A DNA stretch of 64,000 nt from Candidatus Zixiibacteriota bacterium (GCA_035574315.1 DATLYW010000019.1:38939-102938); one strand, 5' to 3'; positions 41,239 through 50,689 are shown, numbered from the stretch's first letter. The notes: a model not told the origin generated them from the letters alone. Numbers and translations: made by a program.

Positions 41239-42230
41239 TTCACCACAGACTTCAGGAACCCCGTTTTCTCCAGCTCCTCCATGAAGCTCGTATCCATGAA
41301 CTCCTCCGCCTTGCGCCCCCTGGCCTTGGGGTTGTTCTCCGCAATCAGGCTGAGGGAGTTCTCCACCCCTTTGGCGCTGACCGTGGGGATCTTTTTGATG
41401 TAGCGCGACGTGAAGAGGTCGTAGGTGCTCGCGAGCAGCTCGCGATCGCTGATGCCGCCGTACTTTCTGAGTGCCCGGATGCCCAGCTCGCGGTCGCGCA
41501 GGAGGCGCTGCGTCCCTTCGACGTAAGCCTTCAGGAACCGGATCACGTCGGCGCGGTTGCTCTTGCCGTAGCGGCGGCTGATCACGACCGTCGTGGCCGG
41601 GATGTCGAAACCCGATTCGGCGAAATCGTACAGGGTCTTGATGTTCATCTTCTCGGCGTGGACCGACGTCGGAAACGAGATCACGCCGCCGTCCACCGAT
41701 CGCTGGGAGATCGCCGTCGCGATGTCGGGCATCCTGCCGATCTGGATCAGCTTGACGTCCTTCTGCGGCTCGAGTCCCCAGCTCTTCAGCACCGGGCGAA
41801 TCAGCAGGTCCGTGAGCGAGCCGAAGCGCGTCACGGCGAGCGTTCGTCCTTTGAGGTCCGCCGGCCTGGTGATCGACGGATGGACCATCACCTTCATCAG
41901 CTGGCCGTCGATCGAGCTGGCGATCTGAATCAGGTCGGCGCCCTCCACGGAGGCCTGCAGATAGACGACCGACGAGATGGTCGAGACGTCGAGCTGCCCG
42001 GCAACGTGAACCTGGACGAGCTGCACGCCCTGCACGTAGATCATCTCCGGATCGAAGCCGTATTTCTCGAACAGTCCCGCCTCCCGGGTCGCGAACAGCG
42101 GATAAAAGCTCGCGCTGGGCGACGGGTAGCCGACTCGGAGCCGCGTCCGCCCGCCGCTCGCGGCTCCCGCGCGGTCGAGCGGCAGGAAAAGCAGAAAGGC
42201 GATAGCCAGTATCACGCTCGTCCTTCTCAT
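41235..42230 (-). CDS. NMT1/TauA-type ABC transporter substrate-binding protein (operon copy 2)
   Basis: 331 residues: signal peptide SVILAIAFLLFLPLDRAGAA, then LRVGYPSPSASFYPLFATRE and DLKGRTLAVTRFGSLTDLLI. It is a close tandem paralogue of the 42244-43239 protein (same RVGYPSPSASF start, same VQGVQ and VEGAD segments, same length), 13 bp downstream of it. This points to duplication within the operon with possible ligand divergence. Confidence 0.92.
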   Translation of the reverse strand: MRRTSVILAIAFLLFLPLDRAGAASGGRTRLRVGYPSPSASFYPLFATREAGLFEKYGFDPEMIYVQGVQLVQVHVAGQLDVSTISSVVYLQASVEGADLIQIASSIDGQLMKVMVHPSITRPADLKGRTLAVTRFGSLTDLLIRPVLKSWGLEPQKDVKLIQIGRMPDIATAISQRSVDGGVISFPTSVHAEKMNIKTLYDFAESGFDIPATTVVISRRYGKSNRADVIRFLKAYVEGTQRLLRDRELGIRALRKYGGISDRELLASTYDLFTSRYIKKIPTVSAKGVENSLSLIAENNPKARGRKAEEFMDTSFMEELEKTGFLKSVVK

Positions 42231-42243
42231 TGGGCCACCTCCG

Positions 42244-43239
42244 CTACGGCCAGACCGACCGGATGAAGCCGCTCGCCTCGAGCTCGGCGATGAAGCTCGC
42301 GTCTATGAACTCGGCAGCTCTCCTCCCCCTCGCTTTCGGGCTCCGGTCGGCGATCATGGCCAGAGTGTTCTCGACGCTCCTGACAGAAAGAACCGGCACC
42401 TTCTTGATGTACTTGGACGCGAACAGATCGTAGGTTTTTTCCAGGATCTCGCGATCCGCGGCGCCGGTGTACTTGCGCAGCGCACGGACCGCCAGCTCCC
42501 TGTCGGTCATGAAAAGCCGCGTTCCCTCGATGTAGGCCTTCAGGAAGCGCAGCACCATCTCCCGCCGCGCCTTCGCGTAGCTTCGGCTCACGGCCACGGC
42601 GACGTTCGCGAACTCCACGTCGACGTCGGCCATGTCCAGGAGGCGCTTCATGCCGATCTTTTCCGCCTGGAACGACGTCGGGTCCGAGATCACCCCCGCG
42701 TCGATCTTCCCCGCCGACAGCGCCACCACCATGTCGCTCATCCTGCCGACCTGGACGAGGGTGACGTCGCTGTCCGGATTCATGCCCCAGCGCCTGAGCA
42801 CCAGCCGGATCGCCACGTCGGGAAGCGAGCCGAACGTCGTGATCCCGATGGTCTTTCCCTTGAGGCCGGCGGGCGCGCCGATGCCCGGCCGGGCGATCAG
42901 CTTGTAGATGAACTTGTCGATCGAGCCGGCGACGAGCACGAGATCCGCGCCCTCGACGGCAGCCCGCAACGGCAGCGGCGCCCCCGTAACGGTGAAATCG
43001 ACCTGCCCGGACACGTGTACCTGGGTGATCTGTACCCCTTGCAGGTACAAGAGCTCGGGCGCCAGCCCGTATTTCTCGAAGGCTCCTCCCTCCTTCGCGA
43101 CGAAGAGCGGCGAGAAGCTCGCGCTGGGCGAGGGGTAGCCGACTCGGACGCGCAGCGGCTCCGCACCCTCGAGACCCCCGTCCGGAGCGAAAAGCGCCAG
43201 AGACAACCACGCCGCAAGCAATTTCACCGTTTGCCGCAC
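42244..43239 (-). CDS. NMT1/TauA-type ABC transporter substrate-binding protein (operon copy 1)
   Basis: 331 residues: signal peptide LLAAWLSLALFAPDGGLEGA, then VRVGYPSPSASFSPLFVAKE and GLKGKTIGITTFGSLPDVAI. Tandem paralogue of the following gene. It starts 15 bp after the amidohydrolase stop, so it is part of the operon running from 47168 to 35431. Confidence 0.92.
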   Translation of the reverse strand: MRQTVKLLAAWLSLALFAPDGGLEGAEPLRVRVGYPSPSASFSPLFVAKEGGAFEKYGLAPELLYLQGVQITQVHVSGQVDFTVTGAPLPLRAAVEGADLVLVAGSIDKFIYKLIARPGIGAPAGLKGKTIGITTFGSLPDVAIRLVLRRWGMNPDSDVTLVQVGRMSDMVVALSAGKIDAGVISDPTSFQAEKIGMKRLLDMADVDVEFANVAVAVSRSYAKARREMVLRFLKAYIEGTRLFMTDRELAVRALRKYTGAADREILEKTYDLFASKYIKKVPVLSVRSVENTLAMIADRSPKARGRRAAEFIDASFIAELEASGFIRSVWP

Positions 43240-43254
43240 CCTGTTTCCCTCCCC

Positions 43255-44088
43255 TCAGAGCCCGAACAGCGCCGCCGCGTTGGCGAAAAGAATCTTCTCC
43301 CGCGCCGAGTCCTTCAGCTCGATCCTGTCCAGGCTCGCCAGCGCCTTTTCCAGATCGACATAGGGAAAATCCGTGCCGAACAGAACCTTGTCCTGGAGGC
43401 GCCCGCGCATGGCCTTCTGGAAAATTTCGGGGAGCTGCTCGGCGAGATAGCCCGAAGTGTCGGCGTAAACGTTTCGCTTGTGCGTGAGCACGCCGATCAG
43501 CTCCTGCTCCCAGGGCCAGCCGGGATGCGCCGCCACGATCTTCATCTTCGGAAAATCCCGCGCCAGGGTGTCGAGATGGATCGGCCGGCCGTAGTCCAGG
43601 GCGATCCCGCTCCCGCCGTCCGTGTTCGCTCCGAGGACCGTGAAGCCGACGTGAAACATGGCCGGCTTGCCGGCCGCCTGGATCGCCTCCCAGACACCGT
43701 AGAATCTGCGGTCGGAGGGATAGAAGCCCTGGTCCGGCGGATGAAACTTGAAACCTTTCACGAGCGGATGGCGCGCAAGCGCCTCGGCACGCCGCGCGAC
43801 CGCTTCGAGATCCCGCGCGCCCATGTCCAGCCCGGCCAGAACTCCGGCGAACGGTCCAGCATGGCGCGTGGCGAGGTCGATCACGTGATCGTTGTCGTTG
43901 CGCGGCTCCTGCGCGACGGTGGAAGGATGCCAGCCGATCAGCAGCGCCCTGACCTCGTGGCGAGCGAACAGCGCCGCGAATTCCTCCTCGCCCGCCGGCA
44001 CCTCGGAGAGGTTGCGCCTGAAGTAGCGGCAGGCGTGGGCATCCACGCCGCGGGTGCTCGGGTGGACGTGAACATCAATGGCCCTCAT
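43255..44088 (-). CDS. Amidohydrolase family 2 (ACMSD-like) metal enzyme
   Basis: 277 residues. HxH motif in MRAIDVHVHPS (residues 6-8), a second ligand region FHVGFTVLG, IVAAHPGWPWEQE, and the final Asp in VLFGTDFPYVD, all in family order. It probably decarboxylates or hydrolyses a small acid or lactone. First gene of the second half of the operon; 248 bp separate it from the ThDP gene upstream, with no gene in that gap. Confidence 0.93.
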   Translation of the reverse strand: MRAIDVHVHPSTRGVDAHACRYFRRNLSEVPAGEEEFAALFARHEVRALLIGWHPSTVAQEPRNDNDHVIDLATRHAGPFAGVLAGLDMGARDLEAVARRAEALARHPLVKGFKFHPPDQGFYPSDRRFYGVWEAIQAAGKPAMFHVGFTVLGANTDGGSGIALDYGRPIHLDTLARDFPKMKIVAAHPGWPWEQELIGVLTHKRNVYADTSGYLAEQLPEIFQKAMRGRLQDKVLFGTDFPYVDLEKALASLDRIELKDSAREKILFANAAALFGL

Positions 44089-44336
44089 GAAGCCTCCCGC
44101 GAGCCCGGTTCCGGGTTTTCAGGCCGAACCATCGAGCTTTCGAACGACTGGACCACCGCAAAGGTATTCGGGCAGCCATGATGCGATGACCATACCCGGA
44201 GGAGCTCTGTCGATAGTACATCAAAATGCCCGCGGGACGAAACGGAGGAGCCTCGCCGACCCGTCGGTGCAAGAAGCAAGCCCTCCTCCGCACGGTCCCT
44301 GACGAGGCGCGAAGCCCTTCCGTCATCCGCCCGCCT

Positions 44337-46124
44337 TCAGGGCCGCATCTCGCAGACCACGTCGACGAGCGCGGGTTTACCGTCTTTGACCACCTTCAAC
44401 GCGTCGCCGAGGGCGTGCGGCAGCTCACGCGGCTCGGTGATCGGCCCGCGGCTCCAGATACCGAAGGAGCGCGCCGTCGTCGCGAAATCCACGGCCGGCT
44501 CTTCGATGCGGATCCCGAGGACCTTGTTCTCCACCGGACGGCGCCGAAGCTGCGCCATCCGTTCCTGGTGCTCCTCGTCGTTGTAGTAAGAGCGGTTGCT
44601 GAACACGACGATCAGCAGCGGCAGGCTGTAGTGCGAGGCGGTCCAGAGCCCGCCGAGGGTGAACAGAAGATCGCCGTCCGGCTGGAAGTCGACGCAGATC
44701 TTGCCGCTGTTGCGGTGCGCGAGCGTCGCTCCCAGCGAAGCGGGGAGCCCGTAGCCCAGCCCGCCGCCCTTGAATTTCCCGAGAATCTGATTGAACCTGT
44801 CCGCGTCGATGTAAAAATTCTCGGCGCCGTAGCGGGTGCTGTTGGTGTAGACCCAATCCTCGCCCTTCAGGGCGTCGTTCAGCTCGGTAAACACCCGGCT
44901 GAGCGCGATCGGCTTGTCGTTCCAGCGGGCGCGCGTCCGCTCCTCGCGTGCGATTCTCTGTTCCTCGCTGATCCTGGACCACTCGGCGCGCCGGCTCTCG
45001 ATCTCGGGCCCGATCTTGGCGAGCGTCTCCCTGGCCGTCCGCAAGCGGCGCACGATTTCCGGCAGGAACACGGCGGTATCGGCCATGATCGAGAGATCCG
45101 CCTGCCGGAGCCGGTTGAACTCCTGCGACCAGGCGCGAACGAGCAGGTCATCGAGCCCCACGTTGACGACTTTTGCCTCCGCCGGCAGCAGGTTCACGGT
45201 GGCGCGTTTGCCGTGATCCTGCACCCGCCGCGCCACCGCGCCCTCCAGGTCGGGAACATCGAGCGCGAGCACGAGATCGGTTCGAGGCAGAACCCTGCGC
45301 TCCGCGCCGGTCAAGTTCAGCGGATGGCGCGTGGGAAAGTTGAAGCGCCCGTTCTGGTCCAGAACGGGAATCGCGAGGAGCTCGGCCAGATCCCGAAGCG
45401 CCCGAAATCCCGCTTCGCTCCGGCCCACCCAATCGGCGATGATCACCGGGGCCTTCGCCTCGAGCAGCCAGCGGACCGTTTTCTCGAGGCCTTCTTCCGG
45501 CGCCTGCAACGGGAGCGGCGCGGGATAGCGCTCGAGAGACGGAATCGGAACCTCGCCGTCGAGCTTTTTCTCCTGGATGTCGGCGTCGTAGCACAGGTAG
45601 ACCGGACCCATGGGATCGGTGGTGGCGAGCCGGTAGGCACGGATGAAGGACTCCGGGATCGCTTCGACGCTCGCCGGCTGATCGTCCCATTTCACGAAGT
45701 CGCGGACGAGGTTTCCCTGCACGCACGCCGTGTGGACCCAGTCGATGCGCGGCCGGCGGTGCGCCGTGTCGGTGGGGCCGGTGCCTCCGAGTACGAGCAC
45801 CGGAAGGCGATCGCACCAGGCGTTGTAAATCGCCATGCAGGAGTGCTGCAGCCCGACGACGTTGTGAACCGCCGCGGCCATCGGCTTACCCTTGGCCCGG
45901 GCATAGCCGTGGGCGACCCCGACGGCGATCTCCTCGTGCGGGCAGAGGATCATCTCGGGCATGCGGTTGCCGCCGTAATTGGCGAGCGAGTCGTGGAGGC
46001 CGCGAAAAGACGATCCGGGATTGAGCGCGACGTATTCGATCCCGAAGGCTTTGAGCATCTCGACGATGACGTCCGATCCCCACTCCGGCCTGGGCTTTTC
46101 GACGATGTGCGCCGGCTGACTCAT
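44337..46124 (-). CDS. ThDP-dependent enzyme, acetolactate synthase-like (second paralogue)
   Basis: 595 residues. Glu64/65 in LCPHEEIAVGVAHGYARAKG is the cofactor-activating position; the ThDP motif is the variant FQPDGDLLFTLGGLW, followed by the usual hydrophobic strand ending in SN. It has VALNPGSSFRGLHDSLANYG at the N-terminus and differs clearly from the 38442-40133 enzyme. The absence of an FAD-type middle motif suggests a decarboxylase. It follows a family 1 binding protein by 12 bp. Confidence 0.92.
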   Translation of the reverse strand: MSQPAHIVEKPRPEWGSDVIVEMLKAFGIEYVALNPGSSFRGLHDSLANYGGNRMPEMILCPHEEIAVGVAHGYARAKGKPMAAAVHNVVGLQHSCMAIYNAWCDRLPVLVLGGTGPTDTAHRRPRIDWVHTACVQGNLVRDFVKWDDQPASVEAIPESFIRAYRLATTDPMGPVYLCYDADIQEKKLDGEVPIPSLERYPAPLPLQAPEEGLEKTVRWLLEAKAPVIIADWVGRSEAGFRALRDLAELLAIPVLDQNGRFNFPTRHPLNLTGAERRVLPRTDLVLALDVPDLEGAVARRVQDHGKRATVNLLPAEAKVVNVGLDDLLVRAWSQEFNRLRQADLSIMADTAVFLPEIVRRLRTARETLAKIGPEIESRRAEWSRISEEQRIAREERTRARWNDKPIALSRVFTELNDALKGEDWVYTNSTRYGAENFYIDADRFNQILGKFKGGGLGYGLPASLGATLAHRNSGKICVDFQPDGDLLFTLGGLWTASHYSLPLLIVVFSNRSYYNDEEHQERMAQLRRRPVENKVLGIRIEEPAVDFATTARSFGIWSRGPITEPRELPHALGDALKVVKDGKPALVDVVCEMRP

Positions 46125-46136
46125 TCTTGTCCCCCT

Positions 46137-47168
46137 CTATTTGATCTGGAACAGCTCGCGGTATTCCGCGGCGTACTGTTTGAGATTCTCTTCCACCTCG
46201 TCGGGCACCGGCCGGACCTTGAGCCTGCTCTGGTCCGCTTTCGCCCCGGGCGTCTGCATGTCCTTGCGCGAAGGGATGCGCTGGCTCGCCAGAATGACCC
46301 GTTGACCGTCCCGCGAGAGGACGAAATCGATGAACAGCTTCGCGGCGCTCGGGTTTTTCGCCCTCGCGCTGAGCGCGATGCCGCCGATCTCCACCACGAT
46401 CGGATCGAAGGTCGCGACCCACTCGATCGGGGCTCCTTCCTTCTTCATCGTCTCGACGCGAAACGAGTAGACCCAACCGAGCGGAAACTCCCCGGCGACC
46501 ACGTGCTGCGCGATCAGCGCGTGGCCCGTACGGAACTGTGGCTCCTGGCGCGCGAGCTGCTTCATGTAGGCCACGGCGCGGTCGCGGCCCCACGCGTGAA
46601 CCAGGGTCCCGAACCAGGTGTAATCGCGGCTGTCCATGCCGATCTTGCCTTTCCATTTCGGATTCAGCAGATCGGGGTAGTCCCGCGGCGCCTCCTTTTC
46701 CGGCACCAGACGCGTGTTGTAGGCGAGGACCACATGGTTGTGATAGAGACCGTGCCAGCGGCCCGCCGGGTCCTTCAGAAAATCGAAGAAAGCCTCACGT
46801 TCGGGTGAGAAGTACGGCGTGAACAGGTTTCGCCGCACCAGCGCGTCCATTCCGAGAACCGTGACCGCGTCGAATTCCCACCGCCCGGCGAGCGTCTCGG
46901 TAACCACGCGATTGATCATCTGTGCGGTTCCCGCCCGGATGTAACGGACCTTGACGAACGGATACCTTCTCTCGAAGGCGTCGACCAGGGGTTTGGCGGT
47001 ATCGACCGACATAGCGGTGTACCACACCAGCCCGCCTTCCTTTTTCGCTCCCTCGACCAGCCTCGCCTCGTGCGCGCTCTGACCCAGCGCGCGGGCGCCC
47101 GGCGCCAGAAAAACCGCCAGCAGAACGACCTGGAAAGACCATTGGAGGAGATGCAGGCGTAACCTCAT
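46137..47168 (-). CDS. Extracellular solute-binding protein family 1 (FbpA/PotD-like)
   Basis: 343 residues. Signal peptide FQVVLLAVFLAPGARALGQ; EARLVEGAKKEGGLVWYTAM is the characteristic start of family 1/iron-type binding proteins, followed by FVKVRYIRAGTAQMINRVVT and GQRVILASQRIPSRKD. It is the first gene of the long operon and divergent from the LysR gene. The ligand may be a metal chelate or an organic acid. Confidence 0.92.
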   Translation of the reverse strand: MRLRLHLLQWSFQVVLLAVFLAPGARALGQSAHEARLVEGAKKEGGLVWYTAMSVDTAKPLVDAFERRYPFVKVRYIRAGTAQMINRVVTETLAGRWEFDAVTVLGMDALVRRNLFTPYFSPEREAFFDFLKDPAGRWHGLYHNHVVLAYNTRLVPEKEAPRDYPDLLNPKWKGKIGMDSRDYTWFGTLVHAWGRDRAVAYMKQLARQEPQFRTGHALIAQHVVAGEFPLGWVYSFRVETMKKEGAPIEWVATFDPIVVEIGGIALSARAKNPSAAKLFIDFVLSRDGQRVILASQRIPSRKDMQTPGAKADQSRLKVRPVPDEVEENLKQYAAEYRELFQIK

Positions 47169-47259
47169 GTCTCTTTCCTTTCTGCCCCGGGATTCGGGAA
47201 CCCGGCCGGAACCGCGGCCTCTTCGGAGAGGCAGCCCTTTTTTCCCCTCTATGGAGCCT

Positions 47260-47310
47260 CTTGACGTTTGTCAAGATTTAATATTTTGATGTCCTAGATT
47301 TAATTAATAC
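47260..47310. promoter_or_regulatory. Divergent control region with palindrome and phased direct repeat
   Basis: The 253-bp gap between the LysR gene and the operon is A+T-rich at 47260-47310. It holds a perfect 6-4-6 palindrome CTTGACGTTTGTCAAG (47260-47275), which supplies a TTGAC-like -35 on each strand. The word AGATTTAAT occurs at 47274-47282 and again at 47296-47304, 22 bp apart (two helical turns). This is a plausible LysR-type operator; the -10 elements are not certain. Confidence 0.55.
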
Positions 47311-47421
47311 AAAACTCGAGCCGCCGCGGGAGGTCTCGGCCATGAGCCGCCGCCGCACGCCCATCGCCTTCGCCGCCAACGGATTGCCCCTCCCGCTTCA
47401 ATGGCGACCGGGGAGCCCGCG

Positions 47422-48306
47422 ATGAATCTCGATCGCCTGAAAACCTTCTGCCTCGTCGCCCAGAACGCGAGCCTGCTCCAGGCCGCTCAGAAGCTCAAGC
47501 TCAGCCCCGCCACCGTGTCGCTGCGCCTCAAGCAGCTCGAAAGGGAGATCGGCGTGCCGCTCTTCGAGCACAAGCCGAATCGACTCGTGCTCTCGGCCAA
47601 GGGCAAGGTCCTGCTCGCCCAGGCCCAACGCATCCTGCAGCAGATCGACGACAGCGTGGCGCTGTTGCGCGACGACGACGAAGCCTGCAAGGGCAGCCTT
47701 TCCGTCCTGGTCGGAGTCGACCTGGCGCACTACCTCGCGCCGCGAGTCGCGTCGTTCGTTGAACAGAACCCCGCGGTCAACCTGAGCGTCCTGGTGAGCC
47801 CTTCCCCCGAGTCGCTTCGCCTGATCCTCGACGGCCAGGCCGACATCGCCATTGGCAGGTTCCTCAAGCTCCCGCGCTGGATAGCCGCCTTGCGCCTGTT
47901 CACGTCCACGGTCGCGGCGATTTTCCCCGCCGGCCATCCGTTCGCCGGCCGGACCCGCTTGTCGCTTCGCGACCTCGCCGCCCAGGGCCTGATTGTGCCC
48001 TCGCAGTACTCGGTGACGCGGCGCGTGGTCCATCGTGCCTTCGCGGCTCAAGGGCTCGAGATGCGCACCGTGCTGGAAGCCGGTGGTTGTTCCCTGATCC
48101 GGGAATACGCGCAACTGGGCCTCGGCGTCGGGCTGGTGCATGAGATCTGCGTTCGGGGAAAGATCGACGGGGATCTCGTCGTTCGCGATCTGGAAAGGAT
48201 GTTCGGCCGGATCGACGTGCTGTTGATCTACCGGAAGGACCGCGTCCTCACCCCCGCTCACCGCCGTTTCATCGAGGCGCTGTCGGATCGCCCCTCGTCG
48301 GCCTGA
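47422..48306 (+). CDS. LysR-family transcriptional regulator
   Basis: 294 residues. The ATG at 47422 gives the standard LysR start MNLDRLKTFCLVAQNASLLQ; an ATG 21 bp upstream adds only seven atypical residues. The winged HTH spans about 1-60 (AAQKLKLSPATVSLRLKQLE), and the effector domain is a type 2 binding fold from about residue 90. It is divergent from the operon starting at 47168 and is its most likely regulator; the effector is probably a pathway intermediate. Confidence 0.93.
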   Translation: MNLDRLKTFCLVAQNASLLQAAQKLKLSPATVSLRLKQLEREIGVPLFEHKPNRLVLSAKGKVLLAQAQRILQQIDDSVALLRDDDEACKGSLSVLVGVDLAHYLAPRVASFVEQNPAVNLSVLVSPSPESLRLILDGQADIAIGRFLKLPRWIAALRLFTSTVAAIFPAGHPFAGRTRLSLRDLAAQGLIVPSQYSVTRRVVHRAFAAQGLEMRTVLEAGGCSLIREYAQLGLGVGLVHEICVRGKIDGDLVVRDLERMFGRIDVLLIYRKDRVLTPAHRRFIEALSDRPSSA

Positions 48307-48317
48307 CCCGGGCCGGC

Positions 48318-50561
48318 TCAGCTCTCGGCGTGCAGCCCGCGGTAGACTCTTTCGGCGGTGATCGGCAGCTCGAAGATACGAACGCCGACCGCGTCGGCGA
48401 CTGCGTTCGCGATCGCCGCGGCGGTCGGAACGTTCGGATTCTCGGCGATCGCCTTGCCGCCGAACGGCGTCGGTCCGGTCGGCGTCTCGATCAGCACTGT
48501 CCTCAGCGGGGGCGTGTCGCGGATCGTCGGCAGCTTGCATTCGCCGAGGTTCGCGGTCGCGATCCTGCCGTCGCCGAGCGGATTTTCCTCCACGAGGGCG
48601 AACCCGAGCCCGGTCACGACCCCGCCGTCGATCTGCCCCTGCAGCGTCAGCCGGTTGAGCACCACCCCGGTGTCGTGGGCCGTGGTCAGCCCCAGGACCC
48701 GGACATGCCCGGTCTCGGGGTCCACCTCCACCTCGGCCACCTGAGCCGTGAAACCGGTCACCTTGGGCAGATCCTTCGGCTCGTACATCGTCAGGTGCGA
48801 AACCGGGCCGCCGTTCTCCTCGACGGCGCGCGCGATCGCCGCCTCGACGCCGACCGCCCTCCCCCCCGGGCCGACGAACTTCGCGCCGCGCTGCGTCACC
48901 TGCTCTGAAGCACAGCCCAGGAGGCGCGCCGCGATTGCAGCCAGGCGCTCCCGCACCTCGCGCGCCGCCTGGTAAACGGCATGGCCGGAGGTGTTGGTCT
49001 GCTTGCTTCCGCCGGTGCCGGGGTCGAACGGCAGGCTGTCGGTATCCTCGAAGGTCACTCGTACCCGCCCCGGCGCGAGCCCCAGCGTCTCGCACACCAT
49101 CTGCTGGATGATCGTATAGAACCCCGGACCGACGTCGGGCACCCCGGTGAGGATCGTGACGCCCCCGTCCGCCTCGAGCGTGATCGCCGCGCTCGCCTTG
49201 CCCTCCGGCGCGCCGCGCTCGTAGAGCGCGACCCCCCAGCCCCGGTTTTTGCCCCGCTTCCGCCTGGTCCAGCCCGAAGCGCGCACGGCGCGCTCGAGCG
49301 TCTCGCCGGCGAGAATATGCTGCCATCTCTCGCCCATCGGCGAGCTGTCTCCGTCCCGCAGCAGATTGCGCCGACGCAGCTCGACCGGATCGATCCCCAG
49401 CTCGCGGGCGATGATGTCCATCTGCGACTCGAAGGCGAAGACGATCTGCGGGCTTCCGGGCGTGCGCGTCTGGGTGCACGGCACGTGGTTGGTGTAGGCG
49501 CAGTAGGTTTGCACCCGGATCGCCGGCACGCGGTACATGCTCGCCAGCCGCCGCCCGCCGAGGACCGTGACCTGCGGATTGGCCTTCTGCGCGGCATAGG
49601 CGCCCCCGCTGAAATACACGCGCGCATCGATCGCCGCGAGGCTGCCGTCCGACTCGACCCCCGTCCGTAGCTCGATCACGGCGGGATGCCGATGGCCTCC
49701 GGCCAGGATCTCTTCGCTATACTCCAGCACCAGCTTGACGGGGCGGCCGGCGGCTTTCGCGAGGTGGTAACAGATCGGCACGTCGATGAGCGAAGCCTTG
49801 GCCCCGAAATCGCCTCCGACGTGCATGACGTGGACCTTGATCTTTTCCTTCGGAATGCCGAAATCCGCGGCCATCTGGTCACGCAGACCCCACGGTCCCT
49901 TGTTGGACGCCCAGACCTCGACCCGTCCATCGGCGTGAACTTGCACCACGCAGGCGTGCGGCTCGATATAGCCGTGAAACGACAGGGGCGTGCGGAAGGT
50001 GTGGGTGAAGACCCTGGCCGCCTTACGGAAGGCGGCCTCCAGGTCGCCGTTTTTCCACTGGACGTAGGATTGCAGGTTGTGCGTCGGCACCCCCTCGGGA
50101 ACCGGAGGAGCGTTCTTGTACCTTGCGCGGTCCTCGTGGATGAGCGGAGCATCGGGCGAGAGCGCCGCGAGCGGATCGCAAACCCAGGGAAGCTCCTCGT
50201 AAATCACGTCGATCAGCTCGAGCGCCTGCTCGGCGATCTCCTCGCTCTCCGCTGCTACAGCCGCCACCGGATCGCCGACGAAGCGCGTGCGGTCGCCCGC
50301 GAGAACGGGCTGGTCCTTCACGCGCGTCCCGACATAGATTCCGGCGACGTCCGCGCCGGTGAGAACCGCGCGCACGCCCGGCAGCCTTCTGGCGCGGGAG
50401 ACGTCGATCGACGCGATACGCGCGTGCGGAAACGGACTGCGCAGCACCTTGGCCCACAGCAACCCGTCGAGACGGAGATCCGCCGCATATTGCGTCTTGC
50501 CGGTGACTTTCCCTTCGCCCTCTATGCGCGGGAGCGGTTTACCGATCGTGCTGAACGGCAA
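48318..50561 (-). CDS. Xanthine dehydrogenase/CoxL-family molybdopterin-binding subunit, orphan
   Basis: 747 residues, about full length for this subunit. IGKPLPRIEGEGKVTGKTQY and KVLRSPFPHARIASIDVSRA at the N-terminus; GGDFGAKAS is the GGxFG pterin loop. The C-terminus GGKAIAENPNVPTAAAIANA with a following LPITAERV carries the catalytic Glu position (in AEN). It needs molybdenum-cytosine-dinucleotide and normally FAD and 2Fe-2S partner subunits, which are not next to it. It hydroxylates an aromatic, heterocyclic or aldehyde substrate. Confidence 0.92.
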   Translation of the reverse strand: MPFSTIGKPLPRIEGEGKVTGKTQYAADLRLDGLLWAKVLRSPFPHARIASIDVSRARRLPGVRAVLTGADVAGIYVGTRVKDQPVLAGDRTRFVGDPVAAVAAESEEIAEQALELIDVIYEELPWVCDPLAALSPDAPLIHEDRARYKNAPPVPEGVPTHNLQSYVQWKNGDLEAAFRKAARVFTHTFRTPLSFHGYIEPHACVVQVHADGRVEVWASNKGPWGLRDQMAADFGIPKEKIKVHVMHVGGDFGAKASLIDVPICYHLAKAAGRPVKLVLEYSEEILAGGHRHPAVIELRTGVESDGSLAAIDARVYFSGGAYAAQKANPQVTVLGGRRLASMYRVPAIRVQTYCAYTNHVPCTQTRTPGSPQIVFAFESQMDIIARELGIDPVELRRRNLLRDGDSSPMGERWQHILAGETLERAVRASGWTRRKRGKNRGWGVALYERGAPEGKASAAITLEADGGVTILTGVPDVGPGFYTIIQQMVCETLGLAPGRVRVTFEDTDSLPFDPGTGGSKQTNTSGHAVYQAAREVRERLAAIAARLLGCASEQVTQRGAKFVGPGGRAVGVEAAIARAVEENGGPVSHLTMYEPKDLPKVTGFTAQVAEVEVDPETGHVRVLGLTTAHDTGVVLNRLTLQGQIDGGVVTGLGFALVEENPLGDGRIATANLGECKLPTIRDTPPLRTVLIETPTGPTPFGGKAIAENPNVPTAAAIANAVADAVGVRIFELPITAERVYRGLHAES

Positions 50562-50689
50562 GTTTCACCTCCGAATCAGATTCCGAGGTCCAGGGGTCCG
50601 ACGTCCGGGGTCCGCGGTTTTCGGCTTCGACGCCGCCATCAGGGCAAGGGACCCGAGACGCGCGATTCCGGGCTCGGCAGGACGCCGGC

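Noticed and set aside
44226..46808. 860-codon plus-strand open frame opposite the second ThDP enzyme and the family 1 binding protein
   Set aside because: Antisense shadow; composition (His/Arg/Asp-rich) and absence of any domain argue against coding.
47398..49479. 693-codon minus-strand frame across the LysR gene and part of the molybdopterin subunit
   Set aside because: Out of register with the genuine 747-codon gene and antisense to LysR; low-complexity Arg/Gly/Ala sequence.
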